Source: Spirochaetota bacterium (GTDB lineage Bacteria; Spirochaetota; Spirochaetia; Treponematales; Treponemataceae). From it: a stretch of DNA of 12,482 nucleotides. Of the stretch, positions 5,211-11,059 are shown one piece after another. The stretch covers positions 310 to 12,791 of the forward strand of contig JAKJFV010000015.1 of the NCBI GenBank assembly GCA_022704725.1. The letters are read 5' to 3'. The notes under the pieces were generated by a model, which worked only from the letters and a program-made list of their open reading frames with translations, had not been told where the DNA came from and did no database searches. The position numbers were made by a program, and so were the translations under genes. The stretch's first letter is position 1, and every line of letters starts with the position of its first letter.

Positions 5211-6966
5211 TGCTTACCTCTTTATCAAATTCATGATCATAGCCGCTGTACTGAGCGCAATATGTTTTATAGTATTTACCCTCGAGAGCTAAAAGCTCTT
5301 CGTGAGTACCCTGTTCAGCAATACTGCCGTTATCAAAGTACACTATTTCGTCCGCGTTTTTAACTGCAGAAATTCTGTGTGCTATGATAAACCGTGTAAT
5401 GTCTCTGCGTTTGTTAAGAGATTTCTGTATGTGGTATTCAGTTTCCATGTCGAGTGCAGAAGTGGAATCGTCAAGTATGAGTACTTTTGCATCTCTCACC
5501 AATGCTCTCGCAATAGAGATTCTCTGCTTTTGCCCGCCGGATAATCCAATCCCTCTTTCGCCTATTACAGTATTGTATCCGTCTTTCATCTGACAGACAA
5601 ACTCGTCAACCATAGAATCTTTCGCAGCACAAATGAATGCAGGGTCTGTTGATTTCATATCCAAACCAAACTTGATGTTTTCTTCGATGGTATCTGAAAA
5701 CAAAAATACATCCTGCATAACTACCGCCACATTTTTTCTAAGTACATCAAGGCTCATGTTTTTTACATTTACTCCGTCAATACAAACCTCTCCCGATGTA
5801 CAGTCATAGTATCTTCCTATCAGATTTATAAGAGAACTTTTTCCGGCTCCCGTTATTCCCATTACCGCGATGGTGCTGCCCTTTTGTGCATTAATGCTCA
5901 CGTCTTTAAGAATACAGGCATCTCCAATTTTAAAATCGACGTTTCTAAACTCGACATGACCGCTGAGGACTTCCGGCTTTACAGGATTAGAAGGATTTGT
6001 AATCTCGCTCTCTTCAGTAAATATCTTATCAATTTTTTTAACCGATGCAAGGCACTGGGCGAGAACATTTGTGAGCCAGCCCATCATCCTCATGGGCCAA
6101 ATGAGCATGAAAATATAATTGCTGAATGCGACAAGTTCCCCGAGAGAAAGTTCTCCTCCTATGACAAAGTAGCCTCCAAAACTGATAACTAAAACAAGAA
6201 CTACATTTGAAAGGAATTCAATGACAGGATTATGATTCGCCATAATCTTTACCTGATCCACATTGATGCGGTAGTTTTCCTGATTCTGTTCAAGAAATTT
6301 TTGAATCTCGTATTTTTCCCTTCCAAACGCTTTTACAAGTCTTACACCGGTGAGATTCTGCTGCGCTGTCGTATTAAGGACCGCTCTCTGATCGCTGATC
6401 TTTTCATACGTTGAGCCGATTTTCTTTTCCAGACGGAACACGACAAATTCAATGACCGGCATAGTTACAAGACTGATAAGTGCAAGTTTCCAGTTAAGTG
6501 TAAACAAAATGACCGATGCGATTATAAAGTAGATGCTTTGCTCCAGAAGAAGCATGATGCCGAAACAAAGCGCATGCATGATGTTATCAGTGTCATCCTT
6601 GATTCTCGACATAAGCTCGCCCGTGTTGTTTTTGTCGAAAAAAGAAAAGGAAAGTTTTTGAATGTGATCAAACAGATCCTTTCTTAGATCCACAATTATT
6701 TTTGAACTGGTTAGATCAAACCCGTATTCTTTTAGATACCCTAGGATCGCTCTTCCTATAGTGATGCCCCCGAGACAGAGCAGGGCGCCTTTTAAATAAG
6801 AAAAATCTCCGTTTATAATGACCTTGTCTACAATGTTTCCAACCAGGTACGGATTAAACATATCAAGGGTGATTGCTGCAATCATCGCAGCCGCGGCAAG
6901 TACGTAGCCCCATGCCCGTTTTTTCATAAGCTTCAATAAAGTGTTCAAGTGAATATTCCTCTGCAC
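5200..6966 (-). CDS. ABC exporter half-transporter with degenerate ATP site (heterodimer partner)
   Basis: This 588-aa half-exporter has a membrane domain followed by an ATPase domain with Walker A GITGAGKSS (370-378), canonical signature LSGGQ (475-479) and switch His530. Walker B reads VLILDDSTSALD, with Asp500 where catalytic Glu is expected. A D-for-E change is the mark of the non-hydrolysing site in heterodimeric exporters. Its intact LSGGQ would complete the partner's working site. The GTG at 6966 has no Shine-Dalgarno and lies in a hairpin arm (6963-7003). A TTG at 6948 has AGAGG about 9 nt upstream and may be the true start, which would shorten the protein by six residues. No convincing promoter lies between the terminator at 7058-7085 and the gene, so expression probably depends on read-through from the promoter at 7272-7301. 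Confidence 0.94.
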   Translation of the reverse strand: MQRNIHLNTLLKLMKKRAWGYVLAAAAMIAAITLDMFNPYLVGNIVDKVIINGDFSYLKGALLCLGGITIGRAILGYLKEYGFDLTSSKIIVDLRKDLFDHIQKLSFSFFDKNNTGELMSRIKDDTDNIMHALCFGIMLLLEQSIYFIIASVILFTLNWKLALISLVTMPVIEFVVFRLEKKIGSTYEKISDQRAVLNTTAQQNLTGVRLVKAFGREKYEIQKFLEQNQENYRINVDQVKIMANHNPVIEFLSNVVLVLVISFGGYFVIGGELSLGELVAFSNYIFMLIWPMRMMGWLTNVLAQCLASVKKIDKIFTEESEITNPSNPVKPEVLSGHVEFRNVDFKIGDACILKDVSINAQKGSTIAVMGITGAGKSSLINLIGRYYDCTSGEVCIDGVNVKNMSLDVLRKNVAVVMQDVFLFSDTIEENIKFGLDMKSTDPAFICAAKDSMVDEFVCQMKDGYNTVIGERGIGLSGGQKQRISIARALVRDAKVLILDDSTSALDMETEYHIQKSLNKRRDITRFIIAHRISAVKNADEIVYFDNGSIAEQGTHEELLALEGKYYKTYCAQYSGYDHEFDKEVSNAC

Positions 6967-7003
6967 GAAAGCTGTTTATCTGTATGAAATAGAAGTTTCG
7001 TGC
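6963..7003 (-). promoter_or_regulatory. Hairpin at the exporter translation start
   Basis: On the minus-strand transcript GCACGAAA (7003-6996) pairs with TTTCGTGC (6970-6963), 8 bp around 25 nt. The downstream arm contains the possible GTG start (6966-6964) and ends next to the AGAGG that would serve the TTG start. It could modulate initiation of the exporter operon. Confidence 0.45.
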
Positions 7004-7057
7004 TGCAGTTATCAGTGATTTAACATTACAGAAAAATCACAACCAAAGCCCATAGAC

Positions 7058-7085
7058 AAAAAAAAACCGCGGGGTTAACCCGCGG
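7058..7085 (-). terminator. Strong intrinsic terminator between the 33-codon ORF and the exporter genes
   Basis: On the minus strand CCGCGGG (7085-7079) pairs with CCCGCGG (7073-7067) around a 5-nt loop, followed by nine U (7066-7058). It stands 40 nt after the small-ORF stop and about 90 nt before the exporter start. It is either the end of a monocistronic small-peptide gene or the terminator of an attenuator controlling the exporter. Confidence 0.93.
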
Positions 7086-7125
7086 TCTTCGGCTCTTACC
7101 ATCGAACTGGATGTGTATTCAGTTC

Positions 7126-7227
7126 TCAGGTGATGTCTATGGACAAGGCAGGGTTAACAAAATAGCTTACGCCGGATGATGCGGCATCAGCTGAAACCAT
7201 GAAGTTAAATGATTTGAATGTATTCAT
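7126..7227 (-). CDS. 33-aa small peptide (leader peptide or small exported peptide)
   Basis: The ORF MNTFKSFNFM...NPALSIDIT is 33 residues, too short for usual gene calling, but the signals around it are excellent. There is a consensus promoter at 7272-7301, a perfect AAGGAGG (7240-7234) 6 nt before the ATG and a strong terminator after the stop. I recognise no family. There is no cysteine, no Gly-Gly leader motif and no run of one amino-acid codon as in biosynthetic attenuators. It is mildly hydrophobic with a small-residue stretch (SADAASSG). Next downstream is a heterodimeric ABC exporter. The layout resembles bmrB, the leader ORF of Bacillus bmrCD, where ribosome stalling by antibiotics relieves termination. 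A precursor peptide exported by the neighbouring transporter is the alternative. That it is translated is likely; its function is open. Confidence 0.7.
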   Translation of the reverse strand: MNTFKSFNFMVSADAASSGVSYFVNPALSIDIT

Positions 7228-7271
7228 TACCTGCCTCCTTATATAAAATTTACATGCATGTGTATAGAAGC

Positions 7272-7301
7272 AGTATACCGAAATGAATTAAGAAGTGTCA
7301 A
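7272..7301 (-). promoter_or_regulatory. Near-consensus sigma70 promoter of the 33-codon ORF
   Basis: On the minus strand TTGACA (7301-7296) and TATACT (7277-7272) are separated by 18 bp. The 30 bp upstream of the -35 box are almost pure A/T, like an UP element. The predicted start near 7265 gives a 5' UTR of about 38 nt. It is the strongest-looking promoter in the window. Confidence 0.88.
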
Positions 7302-7385
7302 GAAGATTTTTTAAAAAAAATAAAATAATATAATGAAACCCTTGAATAAACCATATCAGGGTGAAATTGTTATAGTTATGCAACT

Positions 7386-7450
7386 AAAGTCCGTATTTTG
7401 GCGTAAAAACAGGACTTAAAGTCCTGAAATTACGCCAAAATATGGACTTT
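7386..7450. repeat. 65-bp two-tier palindrome upstream of the AAA_14 gene
   Basis: Outer arms 7386-7406 and 7430-7450 are 21 bp long and complementary except for one G-T pair. Inside, CAGGACT (7410-7416) and AGTCCTG (7420-7426) form a second stem with a 3-nt loop, separated from the outer stem by AAA on both sides. There is no U-run, so it is not a standard terminator. It could be a miniature mobile element, a large operator or a cruciform. Its right arm overlaps a possible -35 box of the AAA_14 gene. Confidence 0.8.
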
Positions 7451-7471
7451 ATAAAGAAACAGTGGTATATT
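7443..7471 (+). promoter_or_regulatory. Possible promoter giving a leaderless AAA_14 mRNA
   Basis: TGGACT (7443-7448), 17 bp, TATATT (7466-7471). The predicted transcription start coincides with the ATG at 7478. The -35 box is weak (four of six matches) and lies in the right arm of the palindrome, which would let a palindrome-binding protein control it. Confidence 0.35.
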
Positions 7472-7477
7472 GGATGT

Positions 7478-8728
7478 ATGAAAGCAAGAAAAAAGAGTTC
7501 GTATGTTAGAAGTCTCACAAAGACTACACTTGGAAGAATAATGGTATTTACCGGTGCAAGGCAGACAGGAAAAACTACCCTTACCAGAGAGCTGTTCAGT
7601 GATTACAATTATCTATCTATCGAAGACCCTGTCATGAGAAAGTCTTATGCATCTCTTACCGCGCCTCAATGGGAATCAATGTATCCGAAAGCAATTTTGG
7701 ATGAGATTCAGAAGGAACCGATACTTGTGGAAAGTATTAAATCTGCTTATGATCAGTTTTCCGGTGTACGGTATATTTTGCTCGGCTCGAGTCAGCTTTT
7801 ACTTCTAGAAAAAGTACGGGAAAGTCTTGCCGGGAGATGCACAATTGTCGAATTATATCCTCTTACGGTACCGGAACTTAAAACACTCTCCTTTTCTGAT
7901 AACGTCCCGAATTCTCCCTTTCAGGAGTACTTGGAAAATCCTGAAATGTCCTTTCGTTTTATTCCGTCCTTTCATTTTGATCCTAATATGACTCAGAAAC
8001 AAAATGCGTTTGATTTTTATCGAACATTCGGAGGTTATCCGGCACTTACAAATGAGAGCTTCTCCGACAACGACCGGTATTTATGGCTGAAAAATTATAC
8101 CGCAACATATCTTGAAAGAGATATAAGGGACATTGCATCTTTTAGAGATCTTGATCCTTTCATAAAACTTCAACAATATTTTGCGCTTAATACAGCACAC
8201 ATCATAAATTATTCTGATGTGGCGAATAGAATAGGGGTATCGTCTAAAACAGTACAGCGGTATATCAATTATTTTGAATTAAGTTATCAAGCTGTTATTG
8301 TAAGAGCATGGGAGCGAAATAAATCGAAGCGGCTTATTCATGCACCAAAGATTCATTACATGGATTTTGGGGTTCTGCAATCGGTACTTCAAAAAAGAGG
8401 AGGCATGACAGGTTGCGAGTATGAAAGTCTAATTATCGCCGAACTCTACAAGCAGATGAAGAATGCCTCCATCGATGGTTCTATGTACCATCTTCGCACG
8501 TATGACGGATACGAAATAGATCTTCTTTTGGAAATACAATCTGGTTATTTCGCTTTCGAAATAAAAATGACAGAACATGTAAATGAAGGTGATGCCCGTC
8601 ATTTGAAAACACTCAGTGCCTTACTGGACAAGAAACTGTTACATTCATTTGTTATTTCAAACGATATTTCCATGAGAGAAATTTTACCCGGAGTGAGCGC
8701 CGTCAATGCGGCGTGGTTTTTGGGCTAA
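7478..8728 (+). CDS. AAA_14/DUF4143-family ATP-binding protein
   Basis: The product (416 aa from the ATG at 7478) has Walker A GARQTGKTT at residues 26-34, a Walker B-like AILDEIQKEP, and a sensor segment YILLGSSQLLLLEKVRESLAGR typical of AAA_14 proteins. The DUF4143 part follows: TYLERDIRDI, a helix-turn-helix-like INYSDVANRIGVSSKTVQRYI, and a C-terminal DGYEIDLLLE...YFAFEIKMT with the spaced acidic and EIK residues of a PD-(D/E)XK fold. These proteins are common in anaerobes, often in many copies, and their function is unknown; a defence or toxin-like role has been suggested but is not shown here. An ATG at 7442 would add 12 residues but lies inside the palindrome arm. Neither start has a good Shine-Dalgarno. 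It stands alone between the exporter leader and the ABC-F unit. Confidence 0.88.
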   Translation: MKARKKSSYVRSLTKTTLGRIMVFTGARQTGKTTLTRELFSDYNYLSIEDPVMRKSYASLTAPQWESMYPKAILDEIQKEPILVESIKSAYDQFSGVRYILLGSSQLLLLEKVRESLAGRCTIVELYPLTVPELKTLSFSDNVPNSPFQEYLENPEMSFRFIPSFHFDPNMTQKQNAFDFYRTFGGYPALTNESFSDNDRYLWLKNYTATYLERDIRDIASFRDLDPFIKLQQYFALNTAHIINYSDVANRIGVSSKTVQRYINYFELSYQAVIVRAWERNKSKRLIHAPKIHYMDFGVLQSVLQKRGGMTGCEYESLIIAELYKQMKNASIDGSMYHLRTYDGYEIDLLLEIQSGYFAFEIKMTEHVNEGDARHLKTLSALLDKKLLHSFVISNDISMREILPGVSAVNAAWFLG

Positions 8729-8746
8729 ATCTTTTTAATCTCTTCC

Positions 8747-8775
8747 TTGACGCCAATTAAAAATTGCAGTAAAAT
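8747..8775 (+). promoter_or_regulatory. Sigma70 promoter of the ABC-F leader
   Basis: TTGACG (8747-8752) and TAAAAT (8770-8775) are exactly 17 bp apart. The predicted start is near 8782, one base before the ATG of a 39-codon ORF. A 5' leader of about 295 nt results for the ABC-F gene. Confidence 0.75.
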
Positions 8776-8782
8776 TATTATC

Positions 8783-8902
8783 ATGAGTATTTTGGACACA
8801 GACCTTACACTTACTATCCGCAGATCTTCGGGTACTTTACCTGTTTACGGGAGAGGTCTGTCCAAAGCGGATTACAGAAACCGGATGCCTATGAGATTCT
8901 AG
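8783..8902 (+). CDS. 39-codon leader ORF of the ABC-F gene (apparently leaderless)
   Basis: The ORF starts MSILDTDLTLTIRRSSGTLP and ends RNRMPMRF. It has no Shine-Dalgarno, but its ATG lies at the predicted 5' end of the transcript, as in leaderless messages. The product is basic and matches no family I know. It is followed 24 nt later by an intrinsic terminator and then by an ABC-F gene. Short leader ORFs followed by a terminator control many antibiotic-resistance ABC-F genes (vmlR, lmo0919, msrD), where drug-stalled ribosomes allow read-through. The ORF overlaps several RNA pairing segments (8789-8805, 8818-8824, 8854-8863, 8895-8901), so ribosome position on it would change the folding. 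Translation is plausible but not proven by the sequence. Confidence 0.5.
   Translation: MSILDTDLTLTIRRSSGTLPVYGRGLSKADYRNRMPMRF
8794..8863 (+). promoter_or_regulatory. Leader stem formed within the 39-codon ORF
   Basis: GGACACAGACCT (8794-8805) pairs with AGGTCTGTCC (8854-8863): ten pairs with a 2-nt bulge. The 5' arm overlaps the segment (8789-8799) that is also complementary to 9044-9054, so the two pairings exclude each other. Confidence 0.55.
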
Positions 8903-8926
8903 AATTTAGAATCTTATTCTCCGGTG

Positions 8927-8976
8927 AAAGCCGCAGACACCTCTTCTATGGACGGGGTTTCTGCGGCTTTTTTTTT
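8927..8976 (+). terminator. Intrinsic terminator in the ABC-F leader
   Basis: The arms at 8927-8943 and 8954-8970 form a 17-bp stem with one mismatch and one G-U pair (core AAAGCCGCAGA/TCTGCGGCTTT) around a 10-nt loop, followed by a run of T ending at 8976. It lies 100 nt upstream of the ABC-F start. CCGCAGA of its 5' arm is repeated in the leader ORF at 8818-8824, a possible competitor for the 3' arm. Confidence 0.93.
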
Positions 8977-9006
8977 GCAAAACCTTTGCATTGACTAAGC
9001 CTCAAC

Positions 9007-9069
9007 GAAAGATCCAAATCTTTCCAGCCCCGTCTCCTTGGGCGTGTCCAAAATTAATCTAACAAGGAG
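9007..9069 (+). promoter_or_regulatory. Shine-Dalgarno-masking hairpin region of the ABC-F gene
   Basis: CTCCTTG (9034-9040) is perfectly complementary to CAAGGAG (9063-9069), which contains the ABC-F ribosome binding site; the loop is 22 nt. Just upstream, GAAAGAT (9007-9013) and ATCTTTC (9018-9024) form a small tetraloop hairpin. The loop of the masking hairpin holds 9044-9054, complementary to the 5' end of the leader. Confidence 0.6.
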
Positions 9070-9076
9070 CATTATA

Positions 9077-10894
9077 ATGATTGAAACATCGCACATAAAA
9101 AAATATTACGGCAGCGATCTTATTCTGGATGATATACATATCCGCATAAAGAGAAACGATAAAATTGGTATTGTCGGAAGAAACGGGGCTGGTAAAACTA
9201 CGCTCATAAGAATTCTAAGCGGAGAGGATGATGACTTTCACGGTAAAATAATCTATGAGGGAAAACCAAGTATTAACTATGTAGAACAGTTTTTCCCTGT
9301 GCAGAATATGAGCGCACTCGACTACATGATTGAACCTTTTTTACAGATGAGGGAGAAACTTAGATCTCTTGAAGAGCGCATGGCTAATGAAGAAGGAAAA
9401 ACCCTGGAAAAAACCTGTGTTGAGTACGGAGACTTAAGAACTTTATATGACAGCAAAGAAGGGGATGAGGCGGAGCAGAGGGCTATCGTCTTTTTAGAAA
9501 GCCTTGGTTTGGATAAATGCTTGGATTCAGAGTTACGAGTATTATCGGGCGGGGAGAAAAATATACTCGCTATGGGACGTGCCAATGTATTAAAAAGCGA
9601 TGTACTAATTCTCGATGAGCCGGGGAACCATCTCGATATTAAGGGTCTTGCGTGGCTTGAAAATTTTATTAACTCGTACAGCGGGGCGGTGATTATTGTT
9701 TCTCATAACCGCTATCTATTAGACAGAGTATGTACATCAATTATAGAACTTGATAATGGCAAGGCTCAAACCTATACCGGGAACTATTCTGCATACCGGC
9801 TTGAAAAACTGCGGAAAACTGTTTCATCTCAGATGACGTATAATGCCGAGCAGAAAAAAATTGAACAGCTTGAAGAAGTTGTAAGGCGTTTTGCAGAGAT
9901 AGCAAAAAGAACATGCGACCCTAAGTGGGGGAAAAGGCTCAGGTCAAGAAGGACACAGCTTGCAAAGTTTAAAGAGCGTTCCATCGAAAAACCGGTAAAC
10001 CCGGTGACTTCTTTTGAAGTGGCATTTACAAAGGATGTATCGAGAGCACATATTGCCCTGCGCGTTAACAGTTTGACATGCGCCTATGGGGAACGTGTGT
10101 TACTAAAGGATGCTGATTTTCTCATAACAACGGGAGAGAGGTGCGCCCTTGTCGGACTCAACGGCAGCGGAAAGACAACACTCATTAAAAAAATACAAAG
10201 ACTTTCATTGGAACAGGATGTAAGGGTTTTTATAGGACCGAGTTTAAAAACTTCGTATTGTTCTCAATACGGGGAAACGTTGGATAAAGAAAACACTATC
10301 TTTGAAGAATGCATGAAAGCCGGGTGCAAAACTGAGGATGAAGCTTTTAAAACCTTAAGCCGCTTCCTTTTTACAAGAGCATCTCTTACTCAGAAGGTTG
10401 GAAGTTTATCCGGCGGGGAGATGAATAAGCTTCAGTTAGCACTCTCTGTAATTAAAGAGGCGGACTTTTTAATTCTCGATGAACCTACAAACCATCTTGA
10501 TATTCCCTCCTGCGAAGCAATAGAAGATGCGCTCTTGGACTTTAAGGGAACCATACTTGCAGTTTCTCATGACCGCTATTTTTTAGACCGCATTGCAGAC
10601 AGAGTATTGGAAATATCAGATTGCGCATTAAACTCCTGGGAGGGGAACTTTTCTGAGTTCTGGTATTCACGCTACGGATCTCAAGTAGAGAGGTCTATTC
10701 AGAAAGTTATCAGCAAGAATTCTGTTACGCCGGTGGAAGAAAAAATAATTGCACTGGAAAAAGAGAAAAAAGACGCAGAGCGCAGTATGGGAGAATTATA
10801 TACGAAGGGTGATCTTGTAAAAGCGAGGAGTATGGGAAATAAACTTGACCGCATAACAAGAGAGATAGAACGATTGTATTCTGAATGGGAATAG
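9077..10894 (+). CDS. ABC-F family ATPase (possible antibiotic-resistance/ribosome protection type)
   Basis: The 605-aa protein has two ABC domains in one chain and no membrane segments. Domain 1 carries Walker A GRNGAGKTT (34-42), signature LSGGEKN and Walker B LILDEPGNHLD with Glu181. Domain 2 carries Walker A GLNGSGKTT (360-368), signature LSGGEMN and Walker B LILDEPTNHLD with Glu469. Between them is a charged helical linker (EQKKIEQLEE...CDPKWGKRLRSRRTQLAKF), and a C-terminal coiled coil follows (about 555-605). ABC-F proteins bind the ribosomal E site and act on translation, and some dislodge antibiotics. AAGGAG 7 nt before the ATG at 9077 fixes the start over an in-frame ATG at 9038. 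In domain 1 the usual DEPTNHLD has Gly for Thr. The attenuator-like leader favours a drug-inducible resistance role, but the housekeeping alternative cannot be excluded. Confidence 0.93.
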   Translation: MIETSHIKKYYGSDLILDDIHIRIKRNDKIGIVGRNGAGKTTLIRILSGEDDDFHGKIIYEGKPSINYVEQFFPVQNMSALDYMIEPFLQMREKLRSLEERMANEEGKTLEKTCVEYGDLRTLYDSKEGDEAEQRAIVFLESLGLDKCLDSELRVLSGGEKNILAMGRANVLKSDVLILDEPGNHLDIKGLAWLENFINSYSGAVIIVSHNRYLLDRVCTSIIELDNGKAQTYTGNYSAYRLEKLRKTVSSQMTYNAEQKKIEQLEEVVRRFAEIAKRTCDPKWGKRLRSRRTQLAKFKERSIEKPVNPVTSFEVAFTKDVSRAHIALRVNSLTCAYGERVLLKDADFLITTGERCALVGLNGSGKTTLIKKIQRLSLEQDVRVFIGPSLKTSYCSQYGETLDKENTIFEECMKAGCKTEDEAFKTLSRFLFTRASLTQKVGSLSGGEMNKLQLALSVIKEADFLILDEPTNHLDIPSCEAIEDALLDFKGTILAVSHDRYFLDRIADRVLEISDCALNSWEGNFSEFWYSRYGSQVERSIQKVISKNSVTPVEEKIIALEKEKKDAERSMGELYTKGDLVKARSMGNKLDRITREIERLYSEWE

Positions 10895-10900
10895 CTATTC

Positions 10901-10938
10901 AATATTACCAAAGTAAGGCGCCTTACCTTGGTAATATT
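10901..10938. repeat. 38-bp near-perfect palindrome after the ABC-F gene
   Basis: The 18-nt arms 10901-10918 and 10921-10938 are complementary except for one A/C mismatch; the centre is GGCGCC. It begins 7 nt after the ABC-F stop but lacks a clear U-run (CGTACTTTT follows). It probably ends or stabilises the ABC-F mRNA; an operator is the alternative. Confidence 0.7.
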
Positions 10939-10962
10939 CGTACTTTTGAGCCGTATTTTTTA

Positions 10963-10992
10963 TTGACAGAGGTATTAGCTAAAGAATAGAAT
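10963..10992 (+). promoter_or_regulatory. Sigma70 promoter of the M23-like/S41 gene
   Basis: Consensus TTGACA (10963-10968) and TAGAAT (10987-10992) are 18 bp apart. The predicted start near 10999 leaves a 5' UTR of about 60 nt. An inverted repeat (10990-11017) overlaps the -10 box and start. Confidence 0.8.
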
Positions 10993-11042
10993 CGAATGCA
11001 TAATGATCTATTCGATTATGAACATATGGAATTCATTATGCA
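10990..11042 (+). promoter_or_regulatory. Two overlapping inverted repeats in the 5' UTR of the M23-like/S41 gene
   Basis: AATCGAAT (10990-10997) and ATTCGATT (11010-11017) are 12 bp apart and overlap the -10 region. TGCATAATGA (10997-11006) and TCATTATGCA (11033-11042) form a second perfect 10-bp pair ending 4 nt before the AGAGG ribosome binding site. The pairings interlock, so both cannot form as simple nested hairpins. An operator pair or a folding switch is possible. Confidence 0.6.
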
Positions 11043-11059
11043 AAAAAGAGGTTAATTAA

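Noticed and set aside
7126..7227. Double-glycine bacteriocin or lanthipeptide precursor
   Set aside because: The 33-aa peptide has no Gly-Gly leader motif and no cysteine, no modification enzyme is nearby, and the exporters lack an N-terminal C39 peptidase domain.
7342..7376. Promoter TTGAAT...TATAGT before the AAA_14 gene
   Set aside because: The spacer of 23 bp is too long for sigma70.
8948..9000. Short ORF starting at ATG 8948 in the terminator loop
   Set aside because: No ribosome site, and it reads through the terminator stem and U-run.
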